Of a stretch of DNA of 64,000 nucleotides, positions 46,045-54,925 are shown piece after piece. The position numbers were made by a program, and so were the translations under genes. The notes below the pieces were generated by a model. It made no database searches and was not told where the DNA came from. It saw only the letters and a list, made by a program, of their open reading frames with translations. Each line of letters begins with the position of its first letter. Position 1 is the first letter of the stretch. This stretch comes from Enterococcus devriesei (GTDB lineage Bacteria; Bacillota; Bacilli; Lactobacillales; Enterococcaceae), in assembly GCF_001885905.1 (NCBI RefSeq), contig NZ_JXKM01000009.1:1-64000 (forward strand). Reading direction: 5' to 3'.

Positions 46045-47388
46045 TTACTTTCGTTTGCCAAGCTCTTGATAATTCTGATCCTCAGAAACTTCCATATAAG
46101 CCGGTCGAATGATTTTTTGAACATTGATCAGTTCTTCGATTCGGTGGGCCGACCAGCCGACGATTCGAGCGATTGCAAACATCGGTGTGTACAATTCTTG
46201 CGGCAAATCCAGCATATGATAAACAAACCCGCTAAAGAAATCGATATTGGCGCTGACGCCTTTATAGACCTTACGCTTTTCAGAAATGATTTCTGGTGCT
46301 AAGCGTTCGACTTTGCGATAGAGATCAAATTCAGCAGAAGCCGCGGAGCCTTTCTCTTCGGCCAGCTTCTCAACATAGCGTTTAAAAATTTCCGCTCGCG
46401 GATCTGATTCTGCATAGACCGCGTGACCCATGCCGTAAATCAATCCTTGCTTATCGAAGGCTTCTTTATTCAGGATTTTTTCTAAATAGGCACGAATCTC
46501 GTTCTCATCTTCACAATCATTGACGCTGGCCTTCAAATCTTCCATCATGCGGGTGACTTTGATATTCGCTCCCCCATGCTTTGGCCCTTTTAATGACCCT
46601 AATGCGGCAGCAATCGTTGAATACGTATCAGTCCCGCTAGAGGTCACTACGCGCGTGGTAAAGGTAGAATTATTCCCCCCACCATGTTCCATATGTAAAA
46701 CTAACGCCATGTCCAAAGTCTGTGCTTCTTGGAAAGTATAATGCTTGTCTGGCCGCAACATGGTTAAAATTGCCTCAGCGGTGCTTAGGTTTTCCGCTGG
46801 ACGATGAATATACATGCTGTCGCCTTTTCCATGATTATAGGCATGGTAAGAATAAACGGCGATCATCGGAAATATAGCAATCAATGATAAACTCTGATCC
46901 AAAACATTCTCAATGCTGATATCATCCGTCTTATCATCATAACATCCCAATGTCAGGACACTGCGGGACATCATGTTCATTATATTATGTGAGGGCGCCT
47001 TCATGATAACATCACGTGTGAAATTGGTTGGAAGTGTTCGTCTTTTACCGATTAAATCCTTGAATTCCGTCAGTTCAGCTTGGGTTGGTAAAGTGCCAAA
47101 TAATAACAAGTAACTGACTTCTTCAAAGCCTAAACGCTTTTCTGAAACAAACCCGTTCACTAACTCGTTAATATCGATCCCGCGGTAACGTAATTCTCCA
47201 AACTTTGAGACTACCTTGTCTCCATCCATGATTTGTGGATGAATCGTGGAAATGTTGGTTAGTCCAGCCAAAACACCCTTCCCATCAAGATCTCGTAAGC
47301 CTTTTTTAACATTATGCTTTTTATATAAGGAAGCGTCTAAGTAATCTTCACGACGGCAGACCTCAGCCATTTGTTTCAAATCTAACAT
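46045..47388 (-). CDS. citZ: Citrate synthase
   Basis: Condenses oxaloacetate and acetyl-CoA to citrate. At 447 residues it is of the longer type seen in some Firmicutes, with about 60 extra N-terminal residues compared with B. subtilis CitZ. The catalytic triad is visible as His271 (GPKHGGAN), His322 (GMGHAVYAESDPRA) and Asp383 (ANIDFFSG); His235 lies in LHMEHGGGNNSTFTTR. A 2-methylcitrate synthase role cannot be excluded, but the aconitase and IDH genes next door favour citrate. GGAGG before the ATG. It is transcribed away from acnA with a 169-base shared promoter region. Confidence 0.93.
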   Translation of the reverse strand: MLDLKQMAEVCRREDYLDASLYKKHNVKKGLRDLDGKGVLAGLTNISTIHPQIMDGDKVVSKFGELRYRGIDINELVNGFVSEKRLGFEEVSYLLLFGTLPTQAELTEFKDLIGKRRTLPTNFTRDVIMKAPSHNIMNMMSRSVLTLGCYDDKTDDISIENVLDQSLSLIAIFPMIAVYSYHAYNHGKGDSMYIHRPAENLSTAEAILTMLRPDKHYTFQEAQTLDMALVLHMEHGGGNNSTFTTRVVTSSGTDTYSTIAAALGSLKGPKHGGANIKVTRMMEDLKASVNDCEDENEIRAYLEKILNKEAFDKQGLIYGMGHAVYAESDPRAEIFKRYVEKLAEEKGSAASAEFDLYRKVERLAPEIISEKRKVYKGVSANIDFFSGFVYHMLDLPQELYTPMFAIARIVGWSAHRIEELINVQKIIRPAYMEVSEDQNYQELGKRK

Positions 47389-47436
47389 TTCTATGTCCTC
47401 CTAACTCTATCCAGCTTTGTGTTCGGTTTAAGAAAC

Positions 47437-47458
47437 ATTATAACACCATTATTATAAA
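47437..47458 (-). promoter_or_regulatory. Promoter of citZ
   Basis: Minus-strand TATAAT (47437-47442) about 50 bases before the ATG. The best -35 is TTTCAT about 16 bases upstream, a weak match. The dyad ATAA-N8-TTAT at 47440-47455 overlaps the -10; it is one base longer than the CcpC box of Bacillus. Confidence 0.45.
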
Positions 47459-47459
47459 A

Positions 47460-47481
47460 TGAAATAGTTTTAATAATTTCA
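47460..47481. promoter_or_regulatory. Inverted repeat in the citZ-acnA divergent region
   Basis: TGAAAT / ATTTCA arms around a ten-base AT-rich centre, directly abutting the -35 of acnA and close to the -35 of citZ. A regulator bound here could control both directions. The protein is not identifiable. Confidence 0.4.
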
Positions 47482-47510
47482 TTTACATTCTTTTTTTTTA
47501 TTCGTATAAT
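47482..47510 (+). promoter_or_regulatory. Promoter of acnA-icd
   Basis: TTTACA (47482-47487), 17-base spacer and a perfect TATAAT (47505-47510), about 48 bases before the TTG start. Confidence 0.75.
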
Positions 47511-47557
47511 ATTGCTAACTATCTTCAAACGATAACACACTTAGGAGGGATTCCATC

Positions 47558-50209
47558 TTGGATTGGAAAAAAGAGTTAGTCGTCAATGACGAACATTATA
47601 CCTATTTTGATCTTCCTTCAATTACAGCAGCCTACCAAAAAGACATTACGGCGTATCCCTACAGCATTCGGGTTTTAATAGAAAGCTTAGCACGCCATGA
47701 AGAAATTGCTGATTTAGAAAACTTGGTCAATTTTAACGCGAAAAATCCCACTGGAGTCGTTCCCTTTCGCCCGTCACGGGTGGTCCTGCAAGACTTCACC
47801 GGTGTTCCTGCGGTAGTTGATTTGGCAGCAATGCGGGATGCGGTGGTCAAACTTGATGGCGATCCGCGGATTATCAATCCCGAGATTCCAGTGACTTTAG
47901 TTGTAGACCACTCGGTCCAAGTTGATTGTGCGGGAACTAAAGAAAGTCTATCTTACAACACCGAAAAAGAATTCGAACGGAATCACGAGCGCTATCAATT
48001 TTTAAAATGGGCCCAGCAGGCTTTTGATAATTTTGAAGTTGTACCACCAGAAACCGGCATCATCCATCAAGTCAATCTGGAATATTTATCCGATGTGATC
48101 TTAAAAAATGAAAAAAATATTTTATTCCCGGATTCATTAGAAGGAACTGATTCTCATACCACCATGATTAACGGCCTGGGCGTACTTGGCTGGGGCGTTG
48201 GCGGGATCGAAGCGGAAGCGGCGATCTTAGGCGAAGCTTCCTATTTCCCAACTCCGGAGGTCATCGGTGTAGAATTGACCGGTTCTTTAAGCCCCGGTGC
48301 GACTGCTACCGATTTAGCCCTTTATTTAACCGAACTATTACGCAATGAAAAAGTTGTCGGCAAATTCGTCGAATACTTTGGTAGTGGCTATAAAACATTA
48401 AGTCTCTCTGACCGTGCAACGATCGCCAATATGGCGCCTGAATACGGTGCAACTTGCGGCTTTTGTCCAATTGATGAAGAGACGCTAGCTTATTTACGCT
48501 TGACAGGTCGAACAGAGGAACAAGTACAATTAGTTGCAGCCTATGCGAAACAAAACCGCTTGTTCTATGATGGAACAGAAACACCTGAGTATACTCGCGT
48601 GATTCATTTAGACTTATCGACGGTTCAATCCTCCATCGCTGGCCCAAAACGGCCACAGGATCGGATCCTATTGGCCGAAGTGGCGGATAATTTTGCCACT
48701 TCCTTAACCAATGTCAACGGACCGAAAGGCTTTGGCTTAAACGAGAAGGAACTTACTCGCCAAGAAAAAATCGCTGGAACCAACACAGCCCTTGAAACAG
48801 GTGATTTGGCTTTAGCCGCTATCACCAGCTGTACGAATACTAGCAATCCATCCGTCATGGTGGCTGCCGGCTTATTAGCTAAAAAAGCTGTCGATCTAGG
48901 CATGCAAGTCCCGGCGACCATTAAAACTTCCCTTGCTCCCGGCTCAAAGATCGTGACCCAATACTTAGAAAAGGGACATTTACTAGAACCTTTGGCTGAA
49001 CTAGGCTTTGATATCGTCGGCTACGGATGTACTACTTGTATCGGAAATTCTGGACCTTTGGCCGAAGAGATTGAAACGACCTTAAAAGAAAGTGATTTAG
49101 TCGTTTCCGCCGTCCTATCAGGCAACCGGAATTTTGAAGGCCGGATTCACCCGTTGATTAAGGCAAACTATTTAGCTTCGCCGCCGTTAGTGATCGCCTA
49201 TGCATTAGCAGGCTCAATCAAAAAAGATTTGACGAAGGAAGCAATCGCGGTCGTCAATGGAAAAGAGATTTACTTGAAGGACTTGTGGCCAACGCAAGAA
49301 GAATTGGCGACTTATATCAATGAGTTCTTAGAGCCGGCTGATTTTCAAAAGGCTTACGAAAATGTTTATCAATCGAATGAGCGTTGGAATCAGATTGAGA
49401 CCTCTGAAGGCGATTGCTACGATTGGGATGACGCGTCTACCTACATCGCTAACCCGCCTTTCTTTGAAAACTTAGGTGCGGCAATAGATGATACGGAAAG
49501 CTTGAAAAATCTGCAAGTCTTGGCGAAATTTGGTGACACGGTTACTACCGATCATATCTCGCCGGCTGGAAATATCAGTCTGCAATCACCAGCGGGCAAC
49601 TATTTGAAGGAGCATGGCTTGGCTTATAAGGATTTTAATTCCTTCGGTTCGAGACGGGGCAATCATGAAGTAATGATGCGGGGAACCTTTGGCAATATCC
49701 GGATTCAAAATCAATTAACTCCCGAAACAACTGGCGGCTATACAAAACTTGCTACCACGGGTGAAGAACTGTCGATCTATGATGCGGCGATGCGTTATCA
49801 GCAAGAAAAAATCGGTACGATCATTTTAGCGGGAAAAGATTACGGCATGGGGTCTTCTCGTGATTGGGCCGCCAAAGGAACCAACCTTTTAGGTGTCAAA
49901 GCGGTCTTAGCCGAAAGCTACGAACGCATTCATCGCAGTAATCTCGTGATGATGGGAGTGATTCCCTTTGAGTATCTACTAGGACAAACGGCGGATTCTC
50001 TAGGTTTAACTGGACAAGAACGCTACAGCTTTGTCTTTCCAGAGGAACCAGCTATCAATCAATTGATTGACGTAATTGCTGTTGGTGATACAGAAATTCA
50101 TTTCCAAGTGAAATTACGATTCGATTCTGTTGCAGACATCAGCTATTGGAAAAATCAAGGTATCCTGCCTTTAGTCATCCATAAAAAAATGCAGAAGGAG
50201 CAAGTTTAA
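47558..50209 (+). CDS. acnA: Aconitate hydratase
   Basis: Isomerises citrate to isocitrate with a [4Fe-4S] cluster. The 883-residue protein is of the AcnA/IRP type. The cluster cysteines are Cys425 ([11 protein letters not shown]), Cys491 and Cys494 ([14 protein letters not shown]). Other family sites are [27 protein letters not shown]-type [12 protein letters not shown] and the swivel domain at the C-terminus. Translation starts at TTG after TTAGGAGGG. The icd start codon overlaps its stop (TAATG), so the two enzymes are translationally coupled. The group also includes moonlighting RNA-binding proteins, which cannot be judged here. Confidence 0.95.
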   Translation: MDWKKELVVNDEHYTYFDLPSITAAYQKDITAYPYSIRVLIESLARHEEIADLENLVNFNAKNPTGVVPFRPSRVVLQDFTGVPAVVDLAAMRDAVVKLDGDPRIINPEIPVTLVVDHSVQVDCAGTKESLSYNTEKEFERNHERYQFLKWAQQAFDNFEVVPPETGIIHQVNLEYLSDVILKNEKNILFPDSLEGTDSHTTMINGLGVLGWGVGGIEAEAAILGEASYFPTPEVIGVELTGSLSPGATATDLALYLTELLRNEKVVGKFVEYFGSGYKTLSLSDRATIANMAPEYGATCGFCPIDEETLAYLRLTGRTEEQVQLVAAYAKQNRLFYDGTETPEYTRVIHLDLSTVQSSIAGPKRPQDRILLAEVADNFATSLTNVNGPKGFGLNEKELTRQEKIAGTNTALETGDLALAAITSCTNTSNPSVMVAAGLLAKKAVDLGMQVPATIKTSLAPGSKIVTQYLEKGHLLEPLAELGFDIVGYGCTTCIGNSGPLAEEIETTLKESDLVVSAVLSGNRNFEGRIHPLIKANYLASPPLVIAYALAGSIKKDLTKEAIAVVNGKEIYLKDLWPTQEELATYINEFLEPADFQKAYENVYQSNERWNQIETSEGDCYDWDDASTYIANPPFFENLGAAIDDTESLKNLQVLAKFGDTVTTDHISPAGNISLQSPAGNYLKEHGLAYKDFNSFGSRRGNHEVMMRGTFGNIRIQNQLTPETTGGYTKLATTGEELSIYDAAMRYQQEKIGTIILAGKDYGMGSSRDWAAKGTNLLGVKAVLAESYERIHRSNLVMMGVIPFEYLLGQTADSLGLTGQERYSFVFPEEPAINQLIDVIAVGDTEIHFQVKLRFDSVADISYWKNQGILPLVIHKKMQKEQV

Positions 50210-51438
50210 TGACAAACACAATCAATCCTGTCATCCCCTATATCGAAGGCGATGGTATTGGTCCTGAAATTTGGCAGGCAACCAAAAAAGTGGTCGATGC
50301 AGCCGTCAATTCTGCCTATCAAGGAACACGAAAAATCGATTGGCTGGAAATTTTAGCTGGTGGAAAAGCTTATAATCAAACGGGCACGTGGCTTCCTGAC
50401 GCTACTTTAGAAGCGATCAGAGAACATAAGATTGCCATCAAAGGACCGTTGACCACACCGATCGGCGAAGGCTTCCGTTCTCTTAACGTGACTTTACGCC
50501 AAGAACTAGATCTCTATGCCTGTGTTCGACCGGTCCGCTATTTCAAGGGGGTTCCTTCTCCATTAAAGGAACCGGAAAAAACCGATATGACGATTTTTCG
50601 AGAAAATACCGAAGACGTTTATGCCGGTATCGAGTTTGCAAAAGATTCTTCCGAAGTCCAAGCGCTGTTAGCTTTCTTAACTGATAAATTATCTGTTACA
50701 AAAGTTCGTTTTCCCGAAACAACTGCCTTAGGGATCAAGCCCATCTCTCAAGCAGGCAGTCAACGGCTGATCGCCGCGGCGTTAGATTATGCCCTTGAAC
50801 AAGGCAAGACCGGGGTGACGCTGGTCCATAAAGGCAATATCATGAAATTTACTGAAGGCGGCTTTAAAAATTGGGGCTATGATTACATTGAAAAAAATTA
50901 TTCCCAAGCCTTCACGATGAATCAGTTTAAACAGCTCTCAGCCAAAGGCGGCAAGGAAAAAGCGGAAGCGGCTTTGGCGGAGGCGCAAGCCGCGGGGAAA
51001 ATCATTGTTGACGATGTGATCGCAGATAATTTCTTGCAACAAATTCTTTTGTATCCAGAAAAATATCAAGTCGTAGCGACGACGAATTTAAATGGGGACT
51101 ATATTTCCGATGCTTTAGCTGCCCAAGTTGGTGGGATTGGGATTGCTCCTGGGGCGAATATTAATTATAAAACCGGTCATGCGATTTTTGAGGCCACCCA
51201 CGGAACTGCACCGGATATTGCCGGTAACGGCTGGGCGAATCCTTGCTCGTTATTACTGTCGGCGACGATGCTGTTGGATCATCTCGGCTGGTTCGAAGCT
51301 AGTCAGTTGATTACTCAAGCGATCGAACAAGCGTTAGAAACACATTTAATGACCCACGACTTTGCCCAAATGCTAAAAATCGACGCGTTATCAACCGATG
51401 CGTTTGCTGAACAATTAGTACGCTTTGTTACAAAATAG
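50209..51438 (+). CDS. icd: Isocitrate dehydrogenase, probably NAD-dependent
   Basis: Oxidatively decarboxylates isocitrate to 2-oxoglutarate. The 409-residue protein has the IDH core: [20 protein letters not shown] (substrate serine and arginines), [25 protein letters not shown] and [17 protein letters not shown]. The coenzyme loop reads HGTAPDIAG: Asp336 and Ile337 replace the Lys-Tyr that binds the NADP phosphate in E. coli IDH, and His383 and Gln387 stand where Tyr391 and Arg395 would be. This is the NAD pattern. It is coupled to acnA; ribosome site AGAAGGAG. Strong terminator behind it. Confidence 0.93.
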   Translation: MTNTINPVIPYIEGDGIGPEIWQATKKVVDAAVNSAYQGTRKIDWLEILAGGKAYNQTGTWLPDATLEAIREHKIAIKGPLTTPIGEGFRSLNVTLRQELDLYACVRPVRYFKGVPSPLKEPEKTDMTIFRENTEDVYAGIEFAKDSSEVQALLAFLTDKLSVTKVRFPETTALGIKPISQAGSQRLIAAALDYALEQGKTGVTLVHKGNIMKFTEGGFKNWGYDYIEKNYSQAFTMNQFKQLSAKGGKEKAEAALAEAQAAGKIIVDDVIADNFLQQILLYPEKYQVVATTNLNGDYISDALAAQVGGIGIAPGANINYKTGHAIFEATHGTAPDIAGNGWANPCSLLLSATMLLDHLGWFEASQLITQAIEQALETHLMTHDFAQMLKIDALSTDAFAEQLVRFVTK

Positions 51439-51440
51439 GC

Positions 51441-51479
51441 AAAAAAAAGGTATGACTGTCTTCAGTCATACCTTTTTTT
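51441..51479 (+). terminator. Terminator of acnA-icd
   Basis: AAAAAAGGTATGACTG / TCAGTCATACCTTTTTT stem with a short loop. Confidence 0.9.
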
Positions 51480-51488
51480 CATGAATAG

Positions 51489-51521
51489 AGTGGGTGTCAA
51501 AAGGAATTTTCGACACCCACT
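51489..51521 (-). terminator. Hairpin behind the small gene at 51534
   Basis: AGTGGGTGTC / GACACCCACT with a 13-base loop, 12 bases past the stop codon of the minus-strand gene. No T run on the minus side, so it may stop or stabilise the transcript only in part. Confidence 0.5.
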
Positions 51522-51533
51522 TTACTTACTTTT

Positions 51534-51761
51534 TTAGCTAAAAAATCGATTGTTTGTAACGATGCCTGTTACTTCACTGTATTTAATTAATACTTGGCCT
51601 TCGACTTGATCAATTTTATCTACATCTAATCCATAGAAACGCTCGACATTAACAACACAGCCGCCGTCTTCTTTCCGTAGAACCTCTCCAATAATTGGTC
51701 GAGCAAAGTCCGTTTTACGACACTCATAGCTCTCTCCGATAATAACTGCCTCTTTATTCAT
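51534..51761 (-). CDS. Small conserved protein, paralogue of 21278-21496
   Basis: A 75-residue, probably beta-rich protein: GESYECRKTDFARPIIGEVL, then GGCVVNVERFYGLDVDKIDQ and GQVLIKYSEVTGIV. It shares the GxSYECR start, the valine-rich core and the VLIKYSEV-like end with the 72-residue protein at 21278-21496. Ribosome site AAGGGGG before the ATG. The pattern of short strands recalls small barrel folds such as KOW or SH3-like domains, but this is only an impression. Function unknown. Confidence 0.7.
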   Translation of the reverse strand: MNKEAVIIGESYECRKTDFARPIIGEVLRKEDGGCVVNVERFYGLDVDKIDQVEGQVLIKYSEVTGIVTNNRFFS

Positions 51762-51871
51762 CGAAATCCCCCTTAAAAGTTTTACTACACTTATATCGTA
51801 GCATTAAGTGGGTTAAAAAGCTACATTAAGCGTGTTATTTCTTCGAATAAATAGCATTATACGCATTATTC

Positions 51872-52354
51872 TTAATTTAAGCTGATACTTTCCATTAATA
51901 ATGCTACATATTGCTCTAAATAAAATTGATCAATCTGATTGTACATACCGACTTCTGAACTATCAAGATCTAGTACACCAATCAGTTGGTCACCTTTCTT
52001 CATAGGAACGACAATTTCCGAACGAGCCGCTGAGTCGCAGGCAATATAATTTTTATGTTCCAAAACATTTTCAACGATTAATGTTTGATTCTTCTCAGCA
52101 GCTTCGCCACAAACGCCTTTGCCCATTGCGATATGCACGCAAGAAACATTTCCTTGAAACGGCCCTAAGATCAACTCATCTTCTTTAAATAAATAATACC
52201 CAGCAAAAACAGTCTCTTGTAAAGTTTGATTTAACAAAGCTGAAGAGTTCGCTAAATTCGCGATCAAATCACTTTCTCCTTCAAGCAACGCTTTTTGCTG
52301 CAACAGCAGTAATTGATACGCCGCTTCTTTTCCCTCTTGATTTTTCCAACTCAT
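51872..52354 (-). CDS. msrC: Free methionine-(R)-sulfoxide reductase (GAF domain)
   Basis: A 160-residue single GAF-domain enzyme reducing free Met-R-sulfoxide. The three conserved cysteines of the fRMsr family are visible: two in VSCVHIAMGKGVCGEAA and one in YIACDSAARSEIVVP. The DLDSSEVGMYNQID segment near the C-terminus is also typical of YebR/YtsP proteins. AGGAGG precedes the ATG. Transcribed alone, it protects against methionine oxidation together with MsrA/MsrB, which are not in the window. Confidence 0.9.
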   Translation of the reverse strand: MSWKNQEGKEAAYQLLLLQQKALLEGESDLIANLANSSALLNQTLQETVFAGYYLFKEDELILGPFQGNVSCVHIAMGKGVCGEAAEKNQTLIVENVLEHKNYIACDSAARSEIVVPMKKGDQLIGVLDLDSSEVGMYNQIDQFYLEQYVALLMESISLN

Positions 52355-52653
52355 TTGATAGTCCTCCTGCTTTCAAAAAAAATTTAAACAAATACTTCTT
52401 TCTGGCATTATTTTACCGTAATTACCCGCAGAACTCCATTAATCCAGCGGCTTTTATTTAGCTTGGAACCAATGGAAATAGGCCACAATCAATAAATCGT
52501 ACAGGTCAAGTAACATTCTGACTATTTCCCCCGTTTGAATATTTCATTCCCATTACAAACTATACGGTTAGATGAAAATTCGGCTACTTTAAACTTTTTA
52601 TTCATAACTTCTTATATAATTGAATCCGAAAGATGAAAAAAGTGAGGGAATCC
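52355..52653. other. Regulatory intergenic region before the PcsB-like gene
   Basis: Nearly 300 bases with no coding sequence. It holds a TATAAT at 52615-52620, about 35 bases before the start, with no good -35, and the WalR-like element at 52541-52557. Such a weak -35 fits activator-dependent transcription. Confidence 0.5.
52541..52557 (-). promoter_or_regulatory. Candidate WalR (YycF) box
   Basis: On the minus strand TGTAAT, five bases, TGAAAT: 11 of 12 positions of the TGTWAH-N5-TGTWAH direct repeat known for WalR. It lies 58 bases upstream of the -10 of a peptidoglycan hydrolase gene, a class often in the WalRK regulon. Short motif in AT-rich DNA, so chance is possible. Confidence 0.35.
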
Positions 52654-54096
52654 ATGATTAAGTTGAAAAAGTACACGGCGTTGACGTTATGCGCTTTGAC
52701 CTTAACTGCTACTCCTATTAGCGCGTTAGCAGATGAATATGATCAAAAAATTGCTGATCAAGATAGAAAAATCTCAGAATTGCAACAAACAGAACAATCC
52801 GCGGAAGAACAAAAGGCTGCATTAGAACAGCAAGTTGCCGCTGTTGAAAAAGAAGTCACCGATGTCTTGAAAGAAAAGACAGATGAAGAAAAAAAATTAA
52901 GCGACTTAACTAAAAAGATTGGGATTTTGCAAGAAAAGATTCAAAAGCGTGAAAAGCAGTTGAGAAGTCAGGCACGTGACGTGCAAACTAAAAACCAAGC
53001 GACTTCCGTTGTCCACGCCGTCATCGAATCAGATTCGATCGGTGAAGCGGTTAAGAAAACAATGGCTGTTTCAACGATGTTAACAGCTAGTAAAAATATC
53101 ATGGAACAGCAAACCAAAGACAAGGCAGAATTAGAAACGCTTGAAAAAGAAGCCGAACAGCGCCTAGTCGTGATTAATCAAAAGACTGAAGAACTAAAAG
53201 CCAAGCAAGAAAAACTCGTCCAAACAAAATTGGATCAACAAGTTAAAATAAATGCGCTTCAAGCCAGCATCGCCACTGAAAAAGGGCAAAAAGAGAAATA
53301 CGAAAAACAAAAAGAAGAGGCTGAGAAAAAACGTCAAGCCGCTTTGAAAGCTTTAGAAGAACAACGTAAAAAAGAAGCTGAAGCCCGTGAAAAGGCCCAA
53401 GCAGAAGCTGAAAAACAAGCGAAGCAAGCAGCTGAAGAAGCTCAAAAAGCGGCTGAAGAGGCCGAAAGACAAGCCGCTGAAGCCGAGAGTGCAAAACAAA
53501 AACAAGCCGCTGAAATCGCACAATTAGAAGCACAGCGTCAAGCAGCAGAAGCCAAACAACAACAGCAGCAAACGGAGACAGTTACTAATCCCTCTGCTGT
53601 GCAAGTAACGACAAACCCAGCAACAACTGACACCCCTGTTACACCAAGTCTCACCACACCTAAAGAATCAGAATCAAAATCAGTCTCTAATAGCAGCGGC
53701 TGGGCATCACCGTTATCAATCGGTTTAATTGTTACCAGCCCTTTTGGTCCCCGGATAGACCCAACTGGTGCTTCTGGTACCCAGCATGACGGCATCGATT
53801 TTGCCGGCTCTGCAGGAACGCCGATCCTTGCTACAAAAGCCGGAACAGTCGTAGAAGCCAGCTTCCACTGGTCCGCTGGAAATCATGTAATTATCAAGCA
53901 TCCAGATGGTTACTACTCTTATTATATGCATTTAGTATCTGCCGCTAATGTCAGCGTCGGTCAATCCGTCACTGCTGGCCAAGTTCTTGGCGGTATGGGT
54001 ACCACTGGTAACTCAACTGGCGTCCACCTACACTTTGGCGTCTCTACGGCATTATGGTCTGGCTTTGTAAATCCAGGCCCGTTACTAGGCGTCTAA
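52654..54096 (+). CDS. Secreted PcsB-like coiled-coil M23 peptidoglycan hydrolase
   Basis: A 480-residue exported protein. A signal peptide spans residues 1-27 (KKYTALTLCALTLTATPISA, cleavage near ALA-DE). A long coiled coil runs from about 30 to 300 and is extremely rich in Ala, Glu, Lys and Gln. A Thr/Ser/Pro linker covers about 300-355. The C-terminal M23 LytM domain has the zinc ligands in QHDGIDFAG and HLHFG, with YYMHL between, so the catalytic site is complete. The layout is that of PcsB/EnvC-like cell-division hydrolases, which in streptococci are driven by FtsEX. The start at 52654 follows GAGGGA. It may be under WalR control. Confidence 0.88.
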   Translation: MIKLKKYTALTLCALTLTATPISALADEYDQKIADQDRKISELQQTEQSAEEQKAALEQQVAAVEKEVTDVLKEKTDEEKKLSDLTKKIGILQEKIQKREKQLRSQARDVQTKNQATSVVHAVIESDSIGEAVKKTMAVSTMLTASKNIMEQQTKDKAELETLEKEAEQRLVVINQKTEELKAKQEKLVQTKLDQQVKINALQASIATEKGQKEKYEKQKEEAEKKRQAALKALEEQRKKEAEAREKAQAEAEKQAKQAAEEAQKAAEEAERQAAEAESAKQKQAAEIAQLEAQRQAAEAKQQQQQTETVTNPSAVQVTTNPATTDTPVTPSLTTPKESESKSVSNSSGWASPLSIGLIVTSPFGPRIDPTGASGTQHDGIDFAGSAGTPILATKAGTVVEASFHWSAGNHVIIKHPDGYYSYYMHLVSAANVSVGQSVTAGQVLGGMGTTGNSTGVHLHFGVSTALWSGFVNPGPLLGV

Positions 54097-54121
54097 TCGT
54101 AAAATTGATATCTGTACAAAC

Positions 54122-54157
54122 AAAGAGCCGTTCACGAAATGTGAACGGCTCTTTTCT
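54122..54157. terminator. Bidirectional terminator between the hydrolase gene and alsD
   Basis: AAGAGCCGTTCAC / GTGAACGGCTCTT perfect stem with A and T flanks. Confidence 0.9.
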
Positions 54158-54870
54158 TATTCTGCTTCTTCAATATCTTTTGAAATATCGTCAAGCTTGA
54201 TTTCATTTTCTAAATAATCGGTATTTTCTGTTGGGAAATGTTGGCGGAACTCAGCTAATTCCATCAACTCAACTTTCCCCTCTGTTAACTCAAAATCAAG
54301 GACGTGACCACCGAATTGACGATCATCGCTAATAAAGTGTAGATGGAAGCCCGCTGCTGCAGCTCCTTGGAATAAATTTGGCGTGAAGAAGCCGACGATT
54401 GTCCCAGAAATTTCATCTGCAGAAAATTCTGGCTGATGTCTTGCAATCTCCACGAAGCGCGGATAAGGCTTCTTTTGCTTAGGCGCGACCCGCACATGCA
54501 TATGTTTGAAAGTACCGCTGATTTTCACCGCTGAAAACAAATTGTGGCTGATTTTTTCTAAGATACGGTCCTTCACTGCCTTATCTGAAAGCTCAGCTAA
54601 TGAAAAATCCTCATCTGTTTGAAAAGTTGTTACCGCAGCGTAAGGAGTAAGCTCATCGCCTGCTAGTTGATTGATCACACCTGTTTCATCTGCATGATAC
54701 ACGACACCATCAAGGATGATCACTTCCCCATTTGATCCTTCCAATGTGCCTAAACCAAAATCACCGTAATGCAGCAATTCACCGATTTTTTCCGTACCAT
54801 CCATTAAATCTTGCATCAATCCACCAAGTGTTCCATGTTGGTAAATATAACTTTTTGTTTTCACTGTCAT
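54157..54870 (-). CDS. alsD: Alpha-acetolactate decarboxylase
   Basis: Converts alpha-acetolactate to acetoin, the second step of the acetoin pathway. The 237-residue length is standard. It starts SYIYQHGTLGGLMQDLMDGT and has GDFGLGTLEGSNGEVIILDG. The zinc-binding segment GFHLHFISDDRQFGGHVLDF has two of the histidine ligands plus a third, and KHMHVRVAPKQKKPY lies upstream. AGGAGGG before the ATG. It follows alsS by 55 bases without a terminator, forming the alsSD operon. Confidence 0.95.
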   Translation of the reverse strand: MTVKTKSYIYQHGTLGGLMQDLMDGTEKIGELLHYGDFGLGTLEGSNGEVIILDGVVYHADETGVINQLAGDELTPYAAVTTFQTDEDFSLAELSDKAVKDRILEKISHNLFSAVKISGTFKHMHVRVAPKQKKPYPRFVEIARHQPEFSADEISGTIVGFFTPNLFQGAAAAGFHLHFISDDRQFGGHVLDFELTEGKVELMELAEFRQHFPTENTDYLENEIKLDDISKDIEEAE

Positions 54871-54925
54871 AATTAGTCCCTCCTACTTGCCGTCAGTCTA
54901 CTCACCTATCAAGTCAATCGGCTGT

